NCBI GenBank assembly: GCA_003531585.1
Contig: DQFX01000041.1
Coordinates: 4,949-68,948 of the forward strand
Length of the DNA: 64,000 bases
Direction: 5' to 3'
From: Oscillospiraceae bacterium
GTDB lineage: Bacteria > Bacillota > Clostridia > Oscillospirales > Ruminococcaceae
Shown: positions 43,478 to 50,696 of the stretch, one piece after another
Layout: every line of letters begins with the position of its first letter
How positions within the stretch are numbered: position 1 is the stretch's first letter
Position numbers and translations under genes: made by a program
The notes under the pieces: generated by a model
Databases searched by the model: none
Told to the model about the DNA's origin: nothing
What the model saw: the letters and a program-made list of their open reading frames with translations, nothing else

Positions 43478-43834
43478 TTGAATACAGACGAGAAAATCGC
43501 CGCCTATTCCGAAAAGGTCGAGGTCAAGAAAAAGAAGCTCGACGAAATTAATACGGTGATCGAAAAGAAGAAAGCTGCCGCCGCTGCTCTGAAAGCGGAT
43601 ATTGACGCGCTCTCAAAGAACATCTTTGAGCTGGAGGCACAGCGGCTTTTCAGTATGCTGAAAGACAAGGGTATCGGCATTGGAACGGTCATTGAAGCTG
43701 TCAGCACGGGTATTTTCGATGATGAAAACAGCGCTGCGAACAGCAAAGAAAACGGTGCTATAAATAGCACGATCGAACAGGAGGAAAACAAAAATGAAAC
43801 TGGTAGTAGCGGAAAAACCGTCGGTAATGCGTGA
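43478..43834 (+). CDS. DUF4315-like coiled-coil protein
   Basis: This 118-aa protein has an N-terminal coiled coil (KVEVKKKKLDEINTVIEKKKAAAAAL, to about residue 50) and FSMLKDKGIGIGTVIEAV, the pattern of DUF4315 proteins that precede topoisomerase in Tn1549-type ICEs. The start is TTG with AAGGAG 8 nt upstream. It overlaps topB by 41 bp, and the shared region includes the third palindrome copy just upstream. Confidence 0.7.
   Translation: MNTDEKIAAYSEKVEVKKKKLDEINTVIEKKKAAAAALKADIDALSKNIFELEAQRLFSMLKDKGIGIGTVIEAVSTGIFDDENSAANSKENGAINSTIEQEENKNETGSSGKTVGNA
43755..43770. repeat. 16-bp palindrome, copy 3, inverted (candidate parS)
   Basis: GTGCTATAAATAGCAC is the exact reverse complement of copies 1 and 2. 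It lies inside the DUF4315-like reading frame, 24 bp before topB. Confidence 0.6.
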
Positions 43835-45905
43835 TATTGCCGCCGTTCTCGGCGCAGCACAAAAGACCGCCGACGGAGCGCTTTGCGGCAACGGATACAT
43901 AGTCACATCGGCAAGAGGGCACCTTGTCCGGCTGAAACAGCCTGACGAATATAACGAGGGCTACAAGAAGTGGTCGCTCTCCGACCTGCCCATTATGCCG
44001 GATTTTCAGTTCGTCCCGATAGAGAATGCGGTTTCGGTTCTGAAAACGCTTGCCCGGCAGATGAACAGCTCCAAAATCGACGAGATTATCGAAGCAACGG
44101 ACGCCGGACGTGAGGGCGAATGCATTTTCAGATACATATACGACTACATCGGCTGTACAAAACCGGTGCGCCGTCTGTGGATCTCCTCAATGACGGAGGC
44201 GAGTATCCGTGCCGGGTTCGCTGACCTTAAACCGGCAAGCGAATACGATAACCTCTATTCCGCTGGATTTACCCGCAGCAAGATAGACTGGCTGTGGGGC
44301 ATAAATCTGACGCGGCTCTACACAAGCTATTTCGGCGCAAAATGCTCTATCGGGCGCGTCAGAACGGCTGTACTGAATATGCTTGTTCAGCGCGAAAACG
44401 AGATAAGCAATTTCGTGAAGCGTCCTTTTTATAAGGTGAAACTCTCAAACGGCGCTGAATGGTTTGACAACGATGCAGACTGCCTTTCTGAAAGAATCGC
44501 CGCTGAAAAAATACTTGAAATGTGCAAAGGTCAGCCGGTTACGGTAAAGAGCATAACCTCCCAGAAGAAAAAGGAGAACCGCCCTCTGCTGTTCTCGCTC
44601 ACCTCTTTGCAGATAGCCGCAAACGATGAGCTTGGATTTTCAGCAGCGAGAACGCTCTCAGTTATGCAGAGCCTTTACGAAAAGAAACTGCTCACCTATC
44701 CGAGAACGGACAGCAGCTATCTGACGGACGACATGGCAGAAATCCTCCCCGGACGCGTCGAAATGCTCCGTGCTTTCGAGGAAAAAGCGGTTAATCTTCT
44801 TCTGTCAAACGGGCTGAACATTGACGGCAGGATAATCAACAACGCAAAGGTGTCCGACCACCATGCGATTATTCCCACCGAGAATATCAGGAATGCTGTG
44901 AATATGGAGCTGACCTCTGACGAAAAGCAGATTTTACATCTGGTTATCCGCAGGCTACTGGAAGCCCTTTCGGCGCAGTACGAATACATGGATATTGAGT
45001 ACGTCTTTGATATTTGCGGCGAAACATTTAAGCTGAAACAGAAAAAGCCTGTCAACCTCGGCTGGAAAGCGCTTTGCCCCGATGATGTCGAGATACCGCC
45101 GGAAATAAACTGTTCCGAAAACGATACATTTTATGCGGAAGATATTTTTATTACAGAGGGCGAAACCAAGCCGCCGAAGCGCTACACGGAAAGCTCTCTC
45201 TTAAAGGCGATGGAGAATATCGACCGCCGCATAGAGGACAAGGAACTTTCCGGATATGTTTCCGAAAGAGGGTTAGGTACCCCCGCAACAAGGGCAGCGA
45301 TCATCGAAAAGATACTCGCGGACGGCTATGCGGAGCGCAAGAACAAGGTTATTTCCGCGACTGAAATGGGAATAAAGATGATAAATTTCGTCCCTTCCGA
45401 AGTTAAGTCCGTTGAAATGACCGCCGCAATGGAATTACAGCTTGCCGCAATAGAGAACGGCACCGCCAGCGCTGATGAAGTAATCAGCAGCATTACGGAG
45501 AAAATCAAGGCTATCATTGAAGCCGAAAAGCACAGGGCGCATACTCCCGTCGCTGAGCCGAGAACCGCTCAGAAAAATCCGGTCGGGAAATGCCCGAAAT
45601 GCGGCGGCAATGTATATAAATTCGTTCGGGACAATACTGGTATATTCTACTGCGAAAAGGCTCCCAAGGACTGCATTTTCTGTGTTTACGAGGACGATTA
45701 TTTCTTCACATCTAAGGGCAAAAAGCTGACAGAATCCATGATGAAGAATCTGCTGTCGCAGGGAGAAGTCAAGGTCAGCGGTTTCAAATCCGAGAAAACC
45801 GGAAACACATACAATGCTGTCGTTTCTTTTGCCGACAGAACCGACAAGAACGGAAACGCCAAAATCGGCTTTACAATGCGTTTTGAGGACAAGAAGAAAA
45901 GGTAA
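43794..45905 (+). CDS. topB: Type IA DNA topoisomerase III
   Basis: This 703-aa enzyme relaxes and decatenates single-stranded DNA, probably during ICE replication or transfer. The TOPRIM domain (MKLVVAEKPSVMRDIAAVLG, then EATDAGREGE) and the active-site Tyr302 in LLTYPRTDSSYL are intact. GLGTPATRAAIIEKI matches the conserved C-terminal part of the core. A zinc-ribbon-like tail (CPKCGG ... CEKAPKDCIFCVY) ends the protein. AGGAGG precedes the ATG. Confidence 0.95.
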   Translation: MKLVVAEKPSVMRDIAAVLGAAQKTADGALCGNGYIVTSARGHLVRLKQPDEYNEGYKKWSLSDLPIMPDFQFVPIENAVSVLKTLARQMNSSKIDEIIEATDAGREGECIFRYIYDYIGCTKPVRRLWISSMTEASIRAGFADLKPASEYDNLYSAGFTRSKIDWLWGINLTRLYTSYFGAKCSIGRVRTAVLNMLVQRENEISNFVKRPFYKVKLSNGAEWFDNDADCLSERIAAEKILEMCKGQPVTVKSITSQKKKENRPLLFSLTSLQIAANDELGFSAARTLSVMQSLYEKKLLTYPRTDSSYLTDDMAEILPGRVEMLRAFEEKAVNLLLSNGLNIDGRIINNAKVSDHHAIIPTENIRNAVNMELTSDEKQILHLVIRRLLEALSAQYEYMDIEYVFDICGETFKLKQKKPVNLGWKALCPDDVEIPPEINCSENDTFYAEDIFITEGETKPPKRYTESSLLKAMENIDRRIEDKELSGYVSERGLGTPATRAAIIEKILADGYAERKNKVISATEMGIKMINFVPSEVKSVEMTAAMELQLAAIENGTASADEVISSITEKIKAIIEAEKHRAHTPVAEPRTAQKNPVGKCPKCGGNVYKFVRDNTGIFYCEKAPKDCIFCVYEDDYFFTSKGKKLTESMMKNLLSQGEVKVSGFKSEKTGNTYNAVVSFADRTDKNGNAKIGFTMRFEDKKKR

Positions 45906-45931
45906 TCTCCGCTTGCGATGAAGCGGAGATT
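45904..45931. terminator. Bidirectional terminator between topB and yoeB
   Basis: AATCTCCGCTT (45904-45914) and AAGCGGAGATT (45921-45931) form a perfect 11-bp stem, starting inside the last topB codon; TT follows on the plus strand. Confidence 0.8.
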
Positions 45932-45935
45932 TTCA

Positions 45936-46193
45936 TTATTCGTAGTGATAACGGCAGGAAATAATATAAAGCTGACCGTCCTCGACCTTGTAGACAAGCC
46001 GGTTAGTATCGTCGATTCTGCGGCTCCAGTAGCCACTTAGGTTGTGTTTCAGTGGCTCGGCTTTTCCTATTCCGTCAAAAGGGTCACGCTCAATATCCTT
46101 GATGAGCAGGTTAATGCGTTTCAGAGTTTTTCTGTCCTCGCCCTGCCAGTAAAGGTAATCCGCCCAAGCCTCGTCAGTCCAGAGTTTAATCAT
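45936..46193 (-). CDS. YoeB-family mRNA interferase toxin
   Basis: This 85-aa toxin (MIKLWTDEAWADYLYWQGEDRKTLKRIN ... ) matches YoeB/Txe: the DPFDGIGKAEPLKHNLSGYWSRRID core, the catalytic His/Tyr C-terminus YIISCRYHYE and the conserved Glu/Arg pattern are present. YoeB cleaves mRNA in the ribosomal A site. The antitoxin gene overlaps it by 8 bp upstream. Confidence 0.93.
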   Translation of the reverse strand: MIKLWTDEAWADYLYWQGEDRKTLKRINLLIKDIERDPFDGIGKAEPLKHNLSGYWSRRIDDTNRLVYKVEDGQLYIISCRYHYE

Positions 46194-46467
46194 CGTCCTC
46201 TACCTCGACAAGTTCGTGCCTGGAAACCTTTCCTGCATTGAGCTGAGCGATAGAACGGTTGATGTGAGCCATATTCGCAGGGCTGTAGAAATAATCGTCA
46301 GCTCTGTTGTGAAGTGTGACCTCAAACGGAATTCCATCGCAGCGGATAGTCTGCTTGATGAACATATTGAATGCCGTTGACATATTCAGTCCCAGCGCAT
46401 TGAAAATCTGTTCAGCCTTTGCCTTATCTTCGCAGTCCACACGCATAGTAACACTTGTTGTTGCCAT
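46186..46467 (-). CDS. RelB/DinJ-family antitoxin
   Basis: This 93-aa protein begins with a ribbon-helix-helix DNA-binding fold (TTSVTMRVDCEDKAKAEQIFNALGLNMSTAFNMFIKQ), the RelB/DinJ type, and ends in an acidic tail that should wrap YoeB. A RelB/DinJ antitoxin with a YoeB toxin is a mixed pairing, since YoeB is classically paired with Phd/YefM. GAAGGAG precedes the ATG. The module sits opposite to the ICE transfer genes and probably stabilises the element. Confidence 0.92.
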   Translation of the reverse strand: MATTSVTMRVDCEDKAKAEQIFNALGLNMSTAFNMFIKQTIRCDGIPFEVTLHNRADDYFYSPANMAHINRSIAQLNAGKVSRHELVEVEDDD

Positions 46468-46510
46468 AAAATCATCTCCTTCAGCACTATTATACTTACT
46501 CTGTACTTAT

Positions 46511-46539
46511 ATTGTACATCAAAAAGCATACTTTGTCAA
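46511..46539 (-). promoter_or_regulatory. Sigma-A promoter of the toxin-antitoxin operon
   Basis: Minus-strand TTGACA (46534-46539) and TACAAT (46511-46516) have a 17-bp spacer. Confidence 0.85.
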
Positions 46540-46569
46540 TATCAATTTCAGAAAGAAAGGTGGAAAATA

Positions 46570-49263
46570 ATGTACTTTTTCAAAGCTGACATATCGAGCT
46601 TTGACGATGAAGCCGAAACCGTGTTCATTATCCCCGGACAGAACGCAGATGAAAACGGCGTTCCCTTTGAGGAAAAGATGATAACGCAGACGGCTGAATA
46701 CAAGGCTTTCGTGAAGCGCACCAAAACAGCGCTTGTAGATTGCACCTACACGCAGTACCAGACGGACGAGCCTATCGCAGACGGCTTGAATTCCGAAAAA
46801 TTCGCCCAGCTTGAAACGGAGGGAAAGCTCGCTGTAATCGACGCAAACACCTACTCCATTTCAACGGGCAAATCCGCAAAAAGCAAGGGAAAGAAGAATT
46901 TCACGACCTACTTAATCATAGGCGGTATCGCTGTCGCGGCAGTCATTCTCATTGCGGTTTCGGCTTTATCCGGCAGTAATAAAACCGACGCTCCCGCAGA
47001 CACGATGGAAACTTCCGCAACTACGGAAACGGTAGAAACAGACGCCCAAACCGCGGAAACCACCACAACGGAATCAGAAATTCCCCTTGTGGAATCCTCC
47101 GAACAGGGCGAAGCTGATGTCCCCGTAATCGAAACCTCATCAGCCGAACCGCCTGCGGAAACTGCCGAAACAGGCTACACCAACAGCGGTTACAGTTCCT
47201 CCTCAAATTCGGGCGCAAGCGGAGTTTACACTATAACTTTCTACGCGAACGGCGGCGAGGGTACTCTTGAAAGCATTTCGGCAGAAGCCGGACAGTATGT
47301 CGTTCTTCCCTCTGCCGAAAGCGCGTCAAAATCCATATCCCGGAAAGGCTACAAGCTGCTCGGCTTTTCGGATAATACGGACATTGCGTATCCCCTTTAT
47401 GACTACAAAATGCCGTATGAAAACGTAAAGCTTTTCGCCGTCTGGGAACCGGACACATTCACAGTGAATTACAATTCCAACGGCGGAACAGGTCAGCTCT
47501 CACGGGCGGAAGTCAGATACGGCGACAGCGTTCCTCTGCCGAAAGATGTTTCAATATACCGGGACGGTCTGTTCCTGACAGGCTGGGCGAAAACGGATAA
47601 CGCCAAATCTACGTTAAAAAGCCTTACCATGCCTGCGGAAAACCTCACCCTATACGCCGTGTGGAGCAAGAAACCGCCGACAGCAAAAATCACTCTGCAC
47701 TATGACGATAAGGTGCAGGTCATTGAAGTCGAAATCGGCTCAACGCTGGATATGCTCGATGATTTCGGCGTGACAAAGGACGGCGAGATAGTTTCCGGCT
47801 GGTACTTTGAAAACTCTCCCGTCCGTGTGGAGGATCTCGATGTTTCCGAGGACTGCGACCTTTATGCAAAGTGGCAGAGTGCTACATATATCACAATTTC
47901 CGTTGACCGATGCTATCTCAACAAAGCCGATATCGAATACAAAGTGCCGTTGGATATGACTGGTTATGCGAAGCTCACTCTGCCCGTGGTTGACGATAAA
48001 AACGACGTTTACAACAGCGTTTTCGGCTGTACCTACGGCTACTCCACCAAAAAGCAGAACGGAGATTTCGGCACGATCGAATATTACGGCGGCGTTAAAA
48101 GCAAGTTCAGCAAAAGCACCAAGCTCTATCGTGTTCTTAACGAATACGGCGGCGGTAAGGGAACGGTTGAAAATCCGTATATCATCAGCTATTACGACCA
48201 GCTCCTGCGACTTTCCGAACAGGGCGCAAAGGGATATTTCGTACAGACGGCGGATATTGCGTTTCCGAGGAATACGGACAGAAATCCTATCAGCACGAAG
48301 AAAATCACCCGCGGTTACGAAAACAAATCATATGATTATTTTGTGTACGACGGGAATGGTTATTCTATCAAGAGTGTTTCCGGCAGCGGCGGTTTATTTG
48401 GTACTATTGCCGCAGGGACTATACAGAATGTTGTAGTTGACGGCGCAAATATCAAAGCCGGAAAGAATAAAAATCTCGGAGTAATCTGCAACGAGGTCGT
48501 ATCCTACGCTTACCCCTCGACCGACACTGACGAATATTTCTCCACCGGAAATACACGGATAATCGGCTGTAAAGTCCTGAACAGCAAAATCACGGCTGAC
48601 GGCGCTGAAAATATCGGAGGAATATGCGGTTTCGGCGGCGATATTTCAGATTGCACGGCGGACGGAATAGCGGTCAGCGGCGGCAAAAGTATCGGCGGTA
48701 TAGTGGGCAACGCCTGCACCGTGACAGGCTGTATCGCAAACAACATTACCGTCAGCGGCTCGGCTGTTTCCGCAGGCGGAATTGCCGGGACTGCTTACGG
48801 CGTGGAGCTGTTCAACAGCGGAGAAAAGCCGCACTATGCAGGCGGCAGTATAATCGGCTGCGGTGTTCGGACGTTCACATCAACTGCCGAAAACAGCGGC
48901 GGTATTGTAGGTACTGCAACGGCTCATAATGTTTCGGCATACATCAAGAGCTGCTATGCTGCGAATATCTACCTTAACGGTACGAACAACGGCGGCATCG
49001 CCGGCGCTGACGGAAACGAGAACGGTCACAAGATACTTTACTGCATTGTGGACAACGCCAACAATTACCCCGTTATTGGCAAGAGGACGCGTTCCTCCGC
49101 AAAGACGATGATACTGTCAGTCCCCGCAGATACAGGGCTTACGGTCGAGGGAGTTCTCTCCGTTCTCAACGCAAAATCCAGCGGATACGGTTATTGGGAG
49201 CGTTCAGACAGTGTAAACGGCGGTTATCCTTATCCGTGCAGGATATTCGCAGAAAGGAATTAA
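46570..49263 (+). CDS. Membrane-anchored adhesin with InlB B-repeats and GLUG-like repeats
   Basis: This 897-aa ICE protein has a cytoplasmic N-terminal domain of about 105 residues, one membrane helix (TYLIIGGIAVAAVILIAVSAL, about 113-133) and a Thr/Glu/Ser-rich stalk to about 220. Three beta-grasp InlB B-repeats follow (first ITFYANGGEGTLESI ... LFAVWEP, then VNYNSNGGTGQL ... LYAVW). The C-terminal half (about 600-860) contains GLUG-like repeats: IGGICGFGGDIS, IGGIVGNACTV, AGGIAGTAYG, SGGIVGTATA, NGGIAGADG. It is probably a surface adhesin for donor-recipient contact (inference). AAAGGTGG precedes the ATG. The next gene starts 2 bp later. Confidence 0.85.
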   Translation: MYFFKADISSFDDEAETVFIIPGQNADENGVPFEEKMITQTAEYKAFVKRTKTALVDCTYTQYQTDEPIADGLNSEKFAQLETEGKLAVIDANTYSISTGKSAKSKGKKNFTTYLIIGGIAVAAVILIAVSALSGSNKTDAPADTMETSATTETVETDAQTAETTTTESEIPLVESSEQGEADVPVIETSSAEPPAETAETGYTNSGYSSSSNSGASGVYTITFYANGGEGTLESISAEAGQYVVLPSAESASKSISRKGYKLLGFSDNTDIAYPLYDYKMPYENVKLFAVWEPDTFTVNYNSNGGTGQLSRAEVRYGDSVPLPKDVSIYRDGLFLTGWAKTDNAKSTLKSLTMPAENLTLYAVWSKKPPTAKITLHYDDKVQVIEVEIGSTLDMLDDFGVTKDGEIVSGWYFENSPVRVEDLDVSEDCDLYAKWQSATYITISVDRCYLNKADIEYKVPLDMTGYAKLTLPVVDDKNDVYNSVFGCTYGYSTKKQNGDFGTIEYYGGVKSKFSKSTKLYRVLNEYGGGKGTVENPYIISYYDQLLRLSEQGAKGYFVQTADIAFPRNTDRNPISTKKITRGYENKSYDYFVYDGNGYSIKSVSGSGGLFGTIAAGTIQNVVVDGANIKAGKNKNLGVICNEVVSYAYPSTDTDEYFSTGNTRIIGCKVLNSKITADGAENIGGICGFGGDISDCTADGIAVSGGKSIGGIVGNACTVTGCIANNITVSGSAVSAGGIAGTAYGVELFNSGEKPHYAGGSIIGCGVRTFTSTAENSGGIVGTATAHNVSAYIKSCYAANIYLNGTNNGGIAGADGNENGHKILYCIVDNANNYPVIGKRTRSSAKTMILSVPADTGLTVEGVLSVLNAKSSGYGYWERSDSVNGGYPYPCRIFAERN

Positions 49264-49264
49264 T

Positions 49265-50575
49265 ATGGCAGAAGAAAACAACAAGCCGTGGAAAGTGTAC
49301 ATCATACCAGATTTGCGCACATGGGCAATGCCCCGTGAGTACGACCGCCCCACACCTATCGAGTATTACGATACCTTTGCCGAAGCGCAGAAGCGTTTCA
49401 ATGAGCTGCGCGAAAAGCCCTACAACGCTGAAAAGGCGTTAAATTGGGATAAAAAGCCGTCCGCAAGGCTCACGATGGGCATTGAAAGAGAAAATGCGGC
49501 AGCGGACATTCTTCATGTACGGGACAACAAAAATGTCCTTGTGGAGGATTTCACCCGCAGCAGTTCTATTTACGAAAGCAAGGAGGCGCTTGCCATCATA
49601 AGTCAGGCGGCCAAGGAAATCGGATTTGAAATGGTAAATCATTATCCGCAGAAAAGCGACGGCAAATTCGGCGAGCCTGTTCTCATGCCGTTTGAAACAT
49701 GGGCGGCGGATCATTCTCAGTACAACCTGACAGGAGGAACAACAATGGAACACAAGACTTCTTTCGACGTATCGTCAATTTCAAAAATCGAGAACGGCGG
49801 CAATGTCAAGGCTATAGCAAACGTGGTAGTCAACGGCGAGCTGGCAGTCCGGGGCGTAAAGGTCGTGGAGGGCGAAAAGGGTGCATTTGTCGCTATGCCC
49901 AGCAAGAAGATGGGCAGAGATTACGCAGATGTAGCCTTTCCCATTACCGCAGAAGCGAGGACGGCGCTCAATAATGCTGTTCTGAAAAGCTACGAGCAGC
50001 TCATGAGTTCTCCCGAAAAAACGCTTAAAACCGAAGTCCCCGCTGCCGAACAGTCCAGATCTTCCGTGAACGTCCAGTTAAGACCCGTGGATAATAACAA
50101 TCTTAAAGCTGCGGGACAGGTCACAATAGACGGCTGTTTTGTGGTAAAGGACGTTAAGGTGATGACGGGCAGCGAAAACAAGCCGTTTGTATCAATGCCG
50201 TCCTATCAGACGCAGACCGGCGACTATGCGCAGTATGCTCTGCCTATCACAAAGGATTTCCACGAAAAGCTCAGCAATGCAGTTCTCAGAAGTTATCAGT
50301 CCCTCGGCAAGACCGAATACAAGGGAGTAAAGTATGCGGAACTCGGCGACAAGGACAGCATTGCGCACCTCCCGAAGCAGAACAACAAGTTCGCAGAGAA
50401 GCTCATGACTGAACTGGACAAGGCTGGAGTTAAGTATCAGGCAAAGGTCGAGGGTACTACTACCATTTCCGTGAATAAGGCGGATATGCCGAAGGTAACG
50501 GATATTAAGAACCAGCTTGTGAAAACTCTCAACCCCGAAAAACAAACTAATTCTGCCCCAAAGTATAAGAGATAA
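49265..50575 (+). CDS. YodL-like domain fused to two SpoVG domains
   Basis: Residues 1-155 look like the YodL-type domain of ICE proteins (KVYIIPDLRTWAMP, IEYYDTFAEAQKRFNELR). Two SpoVG-like domains follow at about 178-250 and 280-350 (VKAIANVVVNGELAVRGVKVVEGEKG..., LKAAGQVTIDGCFVVKDVKVM...), each ending in KSY or RSY. A C-terminal region (FAEKLMTELDKAGVKYQAKVEG) resembles DUF3801/PcfB-type partners. SpoVG is a small nucleic-acid-binding regulator. An in-frame ATG at 49745 with AGGAGG 7 nt upstream could give a separate 277-aa SpoVG-only product. Confidence 0.8.
   Translation: MAEENNKPWKVYIIPDLRTWAMPREYDRPTPIEYYDTFAEAQKRFNELREKPYNAEKALNWDKKPSARLTMGIERENAAADILHVRDNKNVLVEDFTRSSSIYESKEALAIISQAAKEIGFEMVNHYPQKSDGKFGEPVLMPFETWAADHSQYNLTGGTTMEHKTSFDVSSISKIENGGNVKAIANVVVNGELAVRGVKVVEGEKGAFVAMPSKKMGRDYADVAFPITAEARTALNNAVLKSYEQLMSSPEKTLKTEVPAAEQSRSSVNVQLRPVDNNNLKAAGQVTIDGCFVVKDVKVMTGSENKPFVSMPSYQTQTGDYAQYALPITKDFHEKLSNAVLRSYQSLGKTEYKGVKYAELGDKDSIAHLPKQNNKFAEKLMTELDKAGVKYQAKVEGTTTISVNKADMPKVTDIKNQLVKTLNPEKQTNSAPKYKR
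49732..49747 (+). promoter_or_regulatory. Internal ribosome site and start inside the SpoVG fusion gene
   Basis: AGGAGG (49732-49737), a 7-nt spacer and ATG (49745-49747) lie in frame at codon 161, exactly before the first SpoVG domain. Confidence 0.65.
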
Positions 50576-50582
50576 TACCCGA

Positions 50583-50632
50583 TTGCGGTCAAACAGCAAA
50601 ACTGTATCGAATTCAGTCCTGTTTGACCGCAA
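50583..50632 (+). terminator. Terminator after the SpoVG gene
   Basis: TTGCGGTCAAACAG (50583-50596) and CTGTTTGACCGCAA (50619-50632) form a 14-bp perfect stem followed by ATTTT. Confidence 0.85.
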
Positions 50633-50650
50633 ATTTTCTGCATTAAGATA

Positions 50651-50679
50651 TTGACTTTTATGCTTTAATGTGATAAACT
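50651..50679 (+). promoter_or_regulatory. Promoter of the polyvalent helicase gene
   Basis: TTGACT (50651-50656) and TAAACT (50674-50679) have a 17-bp spacer, directly after the terminator. Confidence 0.7.
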
Positions 50680-50696
50680 TAAATTGAGGAGGAAAT

